This document shows positions 1-5,309 of a stretch of 5,322 nt of DNA, in pieces; positions within the stretch are counted from its first letter, which is position 1; every line of letters begins with the position of its first letter. Under the pieces are notes generated by a model. It saw nothing but the letters and a program-made list of their open reading frames with translations, did no database searches and was not told where the DNA came from. The DNA is from an uncultured Chloroflexota bacterium (GTDB lineage: Bacteria; Chloroflexota; Dehalococcoidia; UBA3495). The position numbers and the translations under genes were made by a program. Location: the NCBI GenBank assembly GCA_913020235.1, contig CAJWBT010000184.1, positions 1-5,322 on the forward strand, read 5' to 3'.

Positions 1-614
1 ACGGCCTGCTCCAGCTGGGCCGGGACAAGATGAGCAAGAGCCTGGGCAACCTGGTGTCGGTGGAGGAAGCCCTGGAGCAATTCGACGCCGACTCCCTGCG
101 TCTCTATTTCCTCAGCTCCCACTACCGCAGCCCGCTTCAGTTCAACGAAGAAGGCTGCGCCGCCATGGAGCGGAGCGGGGAGCGGCTGCGCCACGCCCTG
201 AGCTGGAGCGATACCGGCGCCGGGGAGCCCCTGGACCCCGAGCCACACCGGAGTCAGTTCATGGCGTCGATGGACGACGACCTCAACACCCCCAGGGCCC
301 TCGCCGCCCTTTTCGACCTGGCACGGGAAATCAACCGGGCCCGAGATGCCGACCGCAGCGTCGGCGAGGCCCAGAAAACCCTCCGCCACCTGGGCGGCAT
401 CCTTGGCTTGGCCTTCGAAGGGCGGGACCCGGAGAGTGGCGACCACCTGGTGGCCGCGCCCTTCATCCAGCTTTTGCTGGACACCCGCGCCGAGCTGCGG
501 CGCGCTAAGCAGTATGCCCTGGCCGACCAGATCCGGGAAGGCCTCGACCGGCACGGTGTGACGGTGGAGGACACCCCTGACGGAGCCCAGTGGCAGTACC
601 GGCCCCTGCCATGA
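1..614 (+). CDS. cysS: Cysteinyl-tRNA synthetase, C-terminal part (5' end cut by window)
   Basis: Charges tRNA-Cys with cysteine in the cytoplasm, using ATP. Only the last 203 residues are present, read from base 3; CysS proteins are usually about 460-490 residues, so the HIGH motif and zinc-binding cysteines lie upstream of the window. Visible here, counting from the first full codon: the class I KMSKS loop (residues 9-13) in the CysS-typical setting LLQLGRDKMSKSLGN; the following DADSLRLYFL segment (28-37); the DALR-type anticodon-binding helix FMASMDDDLNTPRALAALF (from about 86); and the CysS tail with AKQYALADQIRE (168-179) and EDTPDGAQW (189-197), which is diagnostic for CysS against other class I synthetases. 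The frame is open without interruption to the TGA at 612-614. The next gene starts 68 bases downstream on the same strand, so co-transcription is possible. No terminator hairpin is evident between them. Confidence 0.96.
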   Translation, partial: GLLQLGRDKMSKSLGNLVSVEEALEQFDADSLRLYFLSSHYRSPLQFNEEGCAAMERSGERLRHALSWSDTGAGEPLDPEPHRSQFMASMDDDLNTPRALAALFDLAREINRARDADRSVGEAQKTLRHLGGILGLAFEGRDPESGDHLVAAPFIQLLLDTRAELRRAKQYALADQIREGLDRHGVTVEDTPDGAQWQYRPLP

Positions 615-682
615 GAGAATCAGGCCCTTCGCCGTTGACCCGGGATCAAGAAGCGGCCCGCTGAGAAGCAATCGGAAAGCCC

Positions 683-2074
683 GTGCTGGATAGCTCGACC
701 ACTCAATCCCTCGCCAAGATCGTCGGGGAGGCCAACGTGCTGACCGGCCCCTACGACCTCGACCGGTATTCCGCCGACGCCTTGACCCCGTTCCGGGCCT
801 TTGGCGCTGAACGGGCCTTCGAGCGGCTGGCCGATGCCGTGGTCCGGCCCGGTTCGACGAAGGAGGTGTCGGAGATCGTGGCCCTGGCTCTCCGGCGGCA
901 GACCCCGCTGGTCCCCTACGGGGGCGGTACCGGAGTCATGGGCGGCACCCTCCCGGTACGGGGCGGCATCATCGTCGACCTGGGAAGGATGAACCGGGTC
1001 CTGGCGGTCAACCCCACCGACCTGACCGCCGAGGTCGAAGCGGGCCTGGTGCTGCAAGACCTGGCGGAGAAGCTGGCGGAACAGGGCCTCATGCCCGGCC
1101 ACGACCCGTACAGCGTTCCCATCGCCACCGTCGGCGGGGCCATCTCGACCAACGGGGTGGGCTACCGCGCGGCGGCCCACGGTCCCATGGGGCAACAGGT
1201 TGTGGCGCTGGAAGTGGTGCTGCCGGATGGCAGCGTCATGAACACCCGGCCGGTGCCCAAGTATTCCTCGGGTCCCAACCTGAACCAGCTTTTTATCGGC
1301 AGCGAGGGCGTTTTCGGTATCATCACCAGGGCTACGGTCCAGGTCTACCGGTTCCCGGAAGCCCAGGTCTTCGCCACTGCGTCTTTCGACAACTTCGACC
1401 GGGGTTTTGGCGCCGCCGCTGAACTGCTGGCTCTGGGGGTCCGGCCGGCCCTGCTCGACCTGACCGAGGAGGAAGACGGCGTTCAGCTGTTCCTGCTCTT
1501 CGAGGGCTTCTGGGAGGGGGTTGCGGCCCAGGAACAGCGGTCGATGCAGGTCTGCCAGCGGTTCGGAGGCCGGGCCACCGGCTCGGGTCCGACGATGGCC
1601 TACTGGAAGGATCGCCACGAGTCCGGACTGAACTACAAGCGCTCGGCCTTGGGCCAGCCGCGCCAGGTCCGCTGGGATCTGGCGGGCGGGCGCGCCTTCG
1701 ACTACCTGCACGTGGGCTTGCCCATCTCCAAGGTGCTGGAATACCGGAGACAGTGCGACCAGATCATGGCCGGCAGCGGCGTCCGGGTCGTGGAGTACGC
1801 CATCTGGAGCCGCCCGGAGCTGTTTTCCATGCTGCTGGTGGCCGAGCCGGGCGCCGCCGGCGATAGCTTCCGTGACAACCTGGCCGGTGTGGTGGAGCAG
1901 GTCTTGTCCCTGGCCCAGGACATGGGTGGTGTGATGGAATACTGCCACGGGGTCGGGGTGAAGCTGAACCACCTGCTGGCGCGGGAGATGGGCGTGGGGC
2001 ACGATGTCTTGAGGGCCTTGAAGCGGGCCCTGGATCCGGCCAACATCATGAACCCCGGCAAGCTGGGCCTGTAG
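683..2074 (+). CDS. FAD-binding oxidase/dehydrogenase (GlcD / alkyl-DHAP synthase-like, VAO/PCMH fold)
   Basis: 463-residue flavoprotein of the vanillyl-alcohol-oxidase/PCMH fold, a group that oxidises 2-hydroxy acids (glycolate, D-lactate) or, in alkyl-DHAP synthase, makes ether-lipid precursors. The N-terminal FAD domain spans roughly residues 45-225. It has the pyrophosphate-binding loop PYGGGTGVMGG (78-88), the block ATVGGAISTNGVGYRA (148-163) and IGSEGVFGIITRATV (205-219). The C-terminal FAD-oxidase cap ends with YCHGVG (420-425) and the hallmark DPANIMNPGKLG (451-462). The CHGVG block is closer to the HHGVG of alkyl-DHAP synthases than to the EHGIG of GlcD, so the substrate is open. No 4Fe-4S domain, signal peptide or membrane segment is seen, so it is probably cytoplasmic. 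The start is GTG: an in-frame stop lies at 662-664 and no other ATG/GTG comes between. The ribosome site is weak (GGAAAG at 674-679, only 3 bases away). It follows cysS on the same strand and converges with the gene at 2361-3320. Confidence 0.92.
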   Translation: MLDSSTTQSLAKIVGEANVLTGPYDLDRYSADALTPFRAFGAERAFERLADAVVRPGSTKEVSEIVALALRRQTPLVPYGGGTGVMGGTLPVRGGIIVDLGRMNRVLAVNPTDLTAEVEAGLVLQDLAEKLAEQGLMPGHDPYSVPIATVGGAISTNGVGYRAAAHGPMGQQVVALEVVLPDGSVMNTRPVPKYSSGPNLNQLFIGSEGVFGIITRATVQVYRFPEAQVFATASFDNFDRGFGAAAELLALGVRPALLDLTEEEDGVQLFLLFEGFWEGVAAQEQRSMQVCQRFGGRATGSGPTMAYWKDRHESGLNYKRSALGQPRQVRWDLAGGRAFDYLHVGLPISKVLEYRRQCDQIMAGSGVRVVEYAIWSRPELFSMLLVAEPGAAGDSFRDNLAGVVEQVLSLAQDMGGVMEYCHGVGVKLNHLLAREMGVGHDVLRALKRALDPANIMNPGKLGL

Positions 2075-2101
2075 AGCGGGCCGGGCGCTGGTTTGCACAT
2101 C

Positions 2102-2278
2102 CCTTCCCCCTGGCGAAGGCCTTGCCCCAAAACTGTCATTCCGAGGAGCGAAGCGACGAGGAATCTGGTGCGGGGTTCCTCCAGGGCAATCTGGCCCCAC
2201 CACCCCAGACCCCCCGCTTCACTCGGGGTGACATATTCCAAGGTGCTCTTAAGGCAAGGCCCTTGGCAAAGGGGAAGG
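2102..2278. repeat. 177-base imperfect palindromic element between convergent genes
   Basis: The outer arms are 2102-2126 and 2253-2278. The right arm, reverse-complemented, matches the left arm over about 25 bases with roughly four mismatches and one gap (shared pieces CCTTCCCC, AAGG and CCTTGCC). Inside them lies a second inverted pair: GTCATTCCGAGGAGCG... (2135-2167) and 2206-2233. The latter, reverse-complemented, reads TGTCACCCCGAGTGAAGCG. A central hairpin CCAG-6-CCAG' sits at 2181-2194. The whole unit could fold into one long interrupted stem. It lies between the stops of two convergent genes, so it could end transcription from both sides, but no T-run follows a stem. It contains no credible protein. 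Short open frames here are repeat translations of the familiar spurious type (SEERSDEES). Confidence 0.75.
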
Positions 2279-2360
2279 CTGGGTTAGGGGTCCCGGCCCA
2301 AACCGGGTTCAGGCTGTTGATATTGGGATATCGTTGAGGCGTAGCGGTGCCTAGCCGCAC

Positions 2361-3320
2361 CTAGAACGGCAGCTCCTGGCCGACGCCCTGGTCCCGAGCC
2401 TTGCGGTAGACCAGCTGGGCCGCCGCGATGTCCTCCAGGGCCACTCCCAGGGATTCGAAGAGGGTAACCGCCTCTTGGGATGGCCGGCCCTGCACCCGGC
2501 CCGCGACCACGTCCTGGAGTTCGTGGGCCAAGTCCCAGCGGAACCTTCCCCTGGCCTCCGGCCAGATCAGGTCGCCGCACTCCGCCTTGGCCTGCTCCAG
2601 GTCATCTACCACGATGACCTCGGACCGGGCCACCACGGCCTCATCGACTTCCCGCCGCATCCAGTGGTTGCCGCCGGCGGCGTTGACGTGGGCGCCCGTC
2701 GCCAGCCACTCGCCTTCCAGCACCGGGTCTCGGGCCGAAGTGATGACCACGACGATGTCGGCGCCGTCGACGCAAGCCGCGGCGCTGTCCGCCGCCTCTA
2801 CGTCCAGCTCCAACCGTTGGCTCATCTGGCGGGCGAACTCCTCTCGCCGCTCCTGGCGGCGGCTGAAGACCCGCGCCTGGCGGATGGTCCGCACCGCGCA
2901 CACGGCCTCTAGCTGGGTACGGGCCTGGAAGCCGGAGCCGATGACGGCCACGGTGGCTGCGTCGGCCCGGGCCATGTACCGGGTGGCCAGACCGGAGGCA
3001 GCCCCGGTGCGAATCTGGCCAAGCCGCCCGCCTTCCATGCAGGACAGCAGCTCTCCGGTGTCGAAGTCGAAAAGGTTCACTATGGACTTGCTGCCCTTGG
3101 GCCCCGCGAAGGACGGATAAGCCTTGTAACCGAAGACCCCGTGGCCGGCGTCCGCCGCCGCCATGAAGTGGAAAAAGCCTTGGGGCATGCGGATACGGGA
3201 GCGGGGCCTTAGCTCTGTCTGACCGGCTCCCGCGTGGGCGAAGGCCTCGTCAAGCGCCTGGATGCATTCCCCCATGGGGAGCAGTTGGACTACCTCTTTT
3301 TCGTTCAGAAACAGGGTCAT
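2361..3320 (-). CDS. Ornithine cyclodeaminase / mu-crystallin family NAD(P)-dependent protein
   Basis: 319 residues, normal length for the family that includes ornithine cyclodeaminase, archaeal alanine dehydrogenase, ketimine reductases and mu-crystallin; cytoplasmic. Visible features: conserved Lys66 in GYKAYP (substrate site), RTGAASGLATRYMAR (104-118, carboxylate-binding Arg104), and the Rossmann loop AVIGSGFQA (125-133). After the second strand comes FSRRQERR (152-159), whose arginines suggest NADP(H) preference. Then follow HVNAAGGNHWMRREVDE (211-227), CGDLIW (248-253) and the family tail VTLFESLGVALEDIAAA (285-301). In true ornithine cyclodeaminase the GGN position carries the catalytic Asp; here it aligns with Asn218. 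A ketimine or imino-acid reductase, or an amino-acid dehydrogenase, is therefore more likely than cyclodeamination (inference from a by-eye alignment). The ATG start is supported by a strong GGGAGGA site. The gene is divergent from the hydroxyacid dehydrogenase at 3683 and convergent with the FAD oxidase. Substrate unknown. Confidence 0.93.
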   Translation of the reverse strand: MTLFLNEKEVVQLLPMGECIQALDEAFAHAGAGQTELRPRSRIRMPQGFFHFMAAADAGHGVFGYKAYPSFAGPKGSKSIVNLFDFDTGELLSCMEGGRLGQIRTGAASGLATRYMARADAATVAVIGSGFQARTQLEAVCAVRTIRQARVFSRRQERREEFARQMSQRLELDVEAADSAAACVDGADIVVVITSARDPVLEGEWLATGAHVNAAGGNHWMRREVDEAVVARSEVIVVDDLEQAKAECGDLIWPEARGRFRWDLAHELQDVVAGRVQGRPSQEAVTLFESLGVALEDIAAAQLVYRKARDQGVGQELPF

Positions 3321-3324
3321 CCCG

Positions 3325-3331
3325 TCCTCCC
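3325..3331 (-). promoter_or_regulatory. Ribosome binding site of the cyclodeaminase-family gene
   Basis: On the minus strand this reads GGGAGGA, with its GGAGG core 5 bases before the ATG at 3320-3318. It is the best-placed Shine-Dalgarno site in the window and fixes the start of the 319-residue protein. Confidence 0.8.
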
Positions 3332-3590
3332 GAGACCAGGGTTAACTCTGGACACACACCGCGGAGAATTCTTCCCCTTGGATGCGGCTTCGCCGCTGGA
3401 GACTGCGGCCGTCCTCCGGCCTCAGATCTTCAGCGCCCGCTTCTCAAGTGCAAGGGCTATGAAAACAGCACGTCCGGAGAGGCCCTGCCCGCCTGCGATT
3501 CGCTCCTGACACACCCAACCGGAGAGCGGGAAGGGGCGGGTGATCGCCGCTTTGTGGACCGGCCACTAAGTATATCACCCTGCCCACGGC

Positions 3591-3619
3591 TGGAAAATGG
3601 CAGGAGGTTCAGCTACAAT
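3591..3619 (+). promoter_or_regulatory. Candidate sigma-70-type promoter for the hydroxyacid dehydrogenase
   Basis: TGGAAA (3591-3596, 4 of 6 to TTGACA), a 17-base spacer, then TACAAT (3614-3619, 5 of 6 to TATAAT). Transcription would start near 3626 and give a leader of about 57 bases before the ATG at 3683. This reading competes with the short ORF starting at 3618, whose start codon overlaps the proposed -10 box; both cannot act on the same transcript. Chance matches of this quality are not rare. Confidence 0.3.
3602..3608 (+). promoter_or_regulatory. Strong Shine-Dalgarno sequence upstream of a short leader ORF
   Basis: AGGAGGT, fully complementary to the anti-Shine-Dalgarno core, lies 9 bases before an ATG at 3618. 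It is stronger than the site in front of the dehydrogenase itself (AGGAG at 3664-3668, 14 bases from its ATG). In the dehydrogenase frame no start codon lies at a suitable distance from it, so if it is used it serves the short ORF. Confidence 0.4.
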
Positions 3620-3667
3620 GGCGAAACCTGCTACCCTCCGCTACGTCGGCGAAACCTGCTACCAGGA
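3612..3667 (+). repeat. 28-base tandem duplication in the dehydrogenase leader
   Basis: Two adjacent 28-base units, 3612-3639 and 3640-3667, share GCTAC at their start and the 16-base block GGCGAAACCTGCTACC (3620-3635 and 3648-3663); 21 of 28 positions agree. The differences fall in two clusters: bases 6-8 and the last four of each unit. GCTAC therefore occurs four times with spacings of 18, 10 and 18. The second unit ends inside the ribosome site of the dehydrogenase. The period is not a multiple of three, so the repeat does not reflect a repeated peptide. It could be a regulator-binding pair, an RNA element or a replication slip. Confidence 0.75.
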
Positions 3668-3740
3668 GAAGAGCGGCCGGCCATGCCCAATCTCCGGGCG
3701 TTCGTCACTCGCCATATCTTTCCGGAAGCCCTGGAGTTGA
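3618..3740 (+). CDS. Possible 40-residue leader ORF overlapping the dehydrogenase start
   Basis: ATG at 3618 follows a perfect AGGAGGT by 9 bases. The frame runs MAKPATLRYVGETCYQEK... and ends at a TGA at 3738-3740, 58 bases inside the dehydrogenase gene and in a different frame. I do not recognise the peptide. It has no signal or membrane segment, and it is not rich in any single amino acid, which argues against a classical attenuation peptide. The case rests on the ribosome site alone. If translated, ribosomes would pass over the dehydrogenase start and its weakly spaced ribosome site, which could couple or limit its translation. The alternative is that the transcript starts near 3626 and this frame is never read. 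Confidence 0.25.
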   Translation: MAKPATLRYVGETCYQEKSGRPCPISGRSSLAISFRKPWS

Positions 3741-4699
3741 TCGACGGGGCAGCCCAACTGGAAGTGTGGCCCAGCGAGTCTCCACCCAGCCCGCAAGAAC
3801 TCGCCGACAAGATAGCGAATGTGGACGGGGTGTTGACCAACATCATGGACCGGGTCGACGGTTCGATGATGGACCGCGCACCCAAGCTCAAAGTCATCAG
3901 CCAGCTGGCTGTGGGACTGGACAACATAGACGTGGCCGAGGCGTCGCGGCACCGCATTTTGGTGGGCTACACCCCGGGTGTCCTGGCCAAGGCCACGGCG
4001 GACGTTGGGTTCGCCCTGCTGTTGTCGGCGGCACGCCGCATCGGCGAGTCCGACCGGTGGGTGCGGGCCGGCCAATGGGAAATGCAGTTTCACCCGATGT
4101 ACTGGCTGGGCGCTGACGTCCACGACGCCACCCTGGGAATCGTGGGCCTGGGCCAGATCGGCCTGGAAATGGCGAAACGGGCCCGCGGCTTCGACATGAA
4201 GGTGATCTACTACTCCCGCACCCGCAAGCCCGACATGGAACAACGGTACGGTCTGGAGTATGCCGACCCGCCCACCGTGCTGGGTACGGCGGACTTCGTT
4301 TCTTTGCACGTGCCGCTGACGCCGGAGACACGGCACTTCATCAGCGAGCGGGAACTCCGCATGATGAGGCCCACCGCCATCCTCATCAACCTGGCCCGGG
4401 GCCCGGTGGTGGACTCGAAGGCCCTCTACACCGCCCTCAGCGAGAAGTGGATTCGGGCCGCCGCACTGGACGTGACCGACCCGGAGCCGATTTCCCCCGA
4501 CGACCCGCTGCTGACCCTGGACAATATCGTCATCACCCCTCACATCGGCAGTGCCTCCATCGCCACCCGCCGCGAGATGTGCCTGGTGGCCGCCCGCAAC
4601 CTGATCGCCGGGCTCAGGGGGCAGCGGTTGGAGCACTGCGCCAATCCGGAGCTGTACCCATCCAAGGGACTGGGAACCCAGAGCGAAATGCTCTTGTAG
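3683..4699 (+). CDS. D-isomer-specific 2-hydroxyacid dehydrogenase, glyoxylate/hydroxypyruvate reductase-like
   Basis: 338-residue cytoplasmic enzyme reducing a 2-oxo acid to the D-2-hydroxy acid with NAD(P)H; closest in feel to archaeal glyoxylate reductase (GyaR). Features: substrate-domain block AVGLDNIDVAEA (76-87), ATADVGFALLL (104-114), and the Rossmann loop LGIVGLGQIG (151-160). YSRTRKP (177-183) follows; its arginines in place of an acidic residue suggest NADPH preference. The catalytic set is complete: Arg239 in INLARG, Glu268 in DVTDPEP, His287 in TPHIGSAS. Length fits the family (about 320-340). The frame is open upstream to a GTG at 3554, but those 43 residues do not resemble the family and lack a ribosome site, whereas MPNLRAFVTRHIFPEAL aligns with known N-termini. 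I therefore chose 3683, with AGGAG 14 bases upstream. It is divergent from the cyclodeaminase-family gene, and only repeats follow it. The exact substrate (glyoxylate, hydroxypyruvate or another 2-oxo acid) is not settled. Confidence 0.93.
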   Translation: MPNLRAFVTRHIFPEALELIDGAAQLEVWPSESPPSPQELADKIANVDGVLTNIMDRVDGSMMDRAPKLKVISQLAVGLDNIDVAEASRHRILVGYTPGVLAKATADVGFALLLSAARRIGESDRWVRAGQWEMQFHPMYWLGADVHDATLGIVGLGQIGLEMAKRARGFDMKVIYYSRTRKPDMEQRYGLEYADPPTVLGTADFVSLHVPLTPETRHFISERELRMMRPTAILINLARGPVVDSKALYTALSEKWIRAAALDVTDPEPISPDDPLLTLDNIVITPHIGSASIATRREMCLVAARNLIAGLRGQRLEHCANPELYPSKGLGTQSEMLL

Positions 4700-4753
4700 C
4701 TGCCTCTTCTTCACCCACCTCGAATCGCGGCTCGGCAAACTCCTCCTGGGCCG

Positions 4754-4810
4754 GTCGAAGGACGACGGGACCGAGAACTTTTCCACCGTTCGTTGTGAGC
4801 ATGTCGAACC
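4754..4810. repeat. Decayed palindromic repeat of the TCGAAGGACGACGG type
   Basis: GTCGAAGGACGACGGG (4754-4769) and CCGTTCGTTGTGAGCATGTC (4786-4805) followed by GAACC resemble the two arms of a common bacterial intergenic repeat whose usual arm reads roughly CCGTTCGTGGTGAGCNTGTC followed by GAA. The left arm appears to have lost about ten bases relative to the right, so the pairing is poor. Recognition rests on memory of the repeat family, not on a second copy in this window. Confidence 0.45.
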
Positions 4811-4852
4811 AGGGTTCGGGATGGCTTCTCAGGGACGAGGCCGCACCGGGCC

Positions 4853-4986
4853 CTAGTGTTCAGTCAACTTGGTTTTAACAGGATGTCATTCTGAGGAGCG
4901 GAGCGACGTAGAATCTCAGCGTAACAACGAGACTCTACGCTTCGCTCAGAAGGACAACGATCAGTTTCAAGTTGACTGACTACTAG
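4853..4986. mobile_element. 134-base MITE-like inverted-repeat element
   Basis: Terminal inverted repeats of 19 bases: CTAGTGTTCAGTCAACTTG (4853-4871) and its counterpart at 4968-4986, matching at 17 of 19 positions including a perfect 12-base inner block TCAGTCAACTTG. Nested inside is a second imperfect stem: GTCATTCTGAGGAGCG... (4885-4917) pairs with 4929-4955 around an 11-base loop (4918-4928). Both ends show CTAG, and another CTAG follows at 4988-4991. This would suit insertion at a TA or CTAG target, as IS630/mariner-type elements do (inference). It encodes nothing, so it would be non-autonomous; no transposase is in the window. Alternatively it is a static palindromic repeat or a transcription-end hairpin. 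Confidence 0.65.
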
Positions 4987-5019
4987 CCTAGTTTCTCGCA
5001 AATGGCCTGATAGCCGGTC

Positions 5020-5093
5020 CGTCATCCCGGCCCTTCCGCGGAAGGGGGATCCAGCCAACACTTCTCTGGATTCCGGCCTTCGCCGGAAAGACG
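5020..5093. repeat. CGTCAT-type double-hairpin intergenic repeat
   Basis: Two arms, 5020-5054 (beginning CGTCATCCCGG and ending GATCCAG) and 5066-5093 (beginning CTGGATTCCGG and ending AAGACG), are inverted relative to each other around an 11-base centre. Each arm is also its own hairpin: CCCTTCCGCGGAAGGG (5031-5046) is a perfect 16-base palindrome, and TTCCGGC-CTTC-GCCGGAA (5071-5088) is a perfect 7-pair stem. This is the widespread family with arms like CGTCATTCCCGC...GGAATCCAG, whose translation gives the spurious peptide FPAKAGIQ; that peptide is seen here on the minus strand. Confidence 0.8.
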
Positions 5094-5098
5094 ATCGT

Positions 5099-5125
5099 GG
5101 GGAGGGAATGTCGCATAACCTCCCC
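5099..5125. other. GC-rich hairpin downstream of the tRNA
   Basis: GGGGAGG (5099-5105) and CCTCCCC (5119-5125) form a perfect 7-pair stem with a 13-base loop. It sits about 100 bases past the 3' end of the minus-strand tRNA and could mark the end of its transcript, but no T-run follows on either strand. The rest of 5126-5221 shows nothing I can name. Confidence 0.3.
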
Positions 5126-5221
5126 GAAGCGAGACCATATGCAAGCCGGTAAGCCATGGGGTGGGAACCGGTGGTGGTTGAGAGGCTTGAAAACCGGGAG
5201 AGACTCGATAGGTGTGGGCGG

Positions 5222-5309
5222 CGGAGAGGGCGGGATTCGAACCCGCGAGAGGCGATTAACCCCTACGCGATTTCCAGTCGCGCCCGTTCGGCCACTCCGG
5301 CACCTCTCC
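5222..5309 (-). tRNA. tRNA-Ser (anticodon GGA)
   Basis: An 88-base serine tRNA that reads UCC/UCU codons. On the minus strand the acceptor stem GGAGAGG (5309-5303) pairs with CCTCTCC (5229-5223), with discriminator G at 5222. The anticodon arm is CGCGA-CTGGAAA-TCGCG with GGA at 5275-5273. The long variable arm typical of class II tRNAs has stem AGGGG/CCTCT (one G-U pair). The T arm is GCGGG-TTCGAAT-CCCGC. The D arm has CCG/CGG with the expected GTGG in the loop. The sequence after the discriminator is CCG, so CCA is not encoded and must be added by the CCA enzyme. Only 13 bases remain upstream, so its promoter lies outside the window. The 3' end faces the repeat-rich stretch. Confidence 0.97.

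Larger units (their letters stand above)
3321..3682. other. Divergent intergenic region (362 bases)
   Basis: This stretch separates two divergently transcribed genes and must hold the promoter of each, unless they are read from further away. The minus-strand side, about 3321-3590, shows only small GC hairpins (GCGGC-TTC-GCCGC at 3384-3396; GGCCG-TCCTC-CGGCC at 3407-3421). I could not name a convincing -35/-10 pair for the minus-strand gene. The plus-strand side, about 3590-3682, holds a candidate promoter, a strong Shine-Dalgarno sequence, a short ORF and a tandem duplication, each listed separately. No credible protein gene spans the region: the open frame on the plus strand across 3234-3509 overlaps the start of the cyclodeaminase-family gene and shows no recognisable family features. 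Confidence 0.7.

Noticed and set aside
620..2203. 527-codon open frame on the minus strand
   Set aside because: It lies antisense across the whole FAD oxidase. Its translation is rich in Gly, His, Gln, Pro and Arg with no family motif, as expected from the shadow frame of a GC-rich gene.
2122..2337. 71-codon plus-strand frame beginning MPQNCHSEERSDEES
   Set aside because: This is the translated GTCATTC repeat core; there is no ribosome site or protein family.
2346..2360. GGTGC-CTAGCC-GCACC hairpin just after the cyclodeaminase-family stop as a terminator
   Set aside because: Only five pairs and no T-run on the transcribed strand; too weak to call.
3384..3421. Two short GC hairpins in the divergent region as an RNA switch or regulator site
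   Set aside because: Five-pair stems are expected by chance at this GC content, and no known riboswitch or T-box landmarks are present.
3554..3682. GTG at 3554 as the start of the dehydrogenase (381 residues)
   Set aside because: No ribosome site precedes it, the added 43 residues do not resemble the family, and they cover the candidate promoter and the tandem duplication. The ATG at 3683 matches known N-termini.
3659..4786. 375-codon minus-strand frame
   Set aside because: Antisense shadow of the dehydrogenase with biased composition and no motifs.
2102..5093. CRISPR array
   Set aside because: The repeats are palindromic units far apart or paired once; there is no series of regularly spaced direct repeats with spacers.
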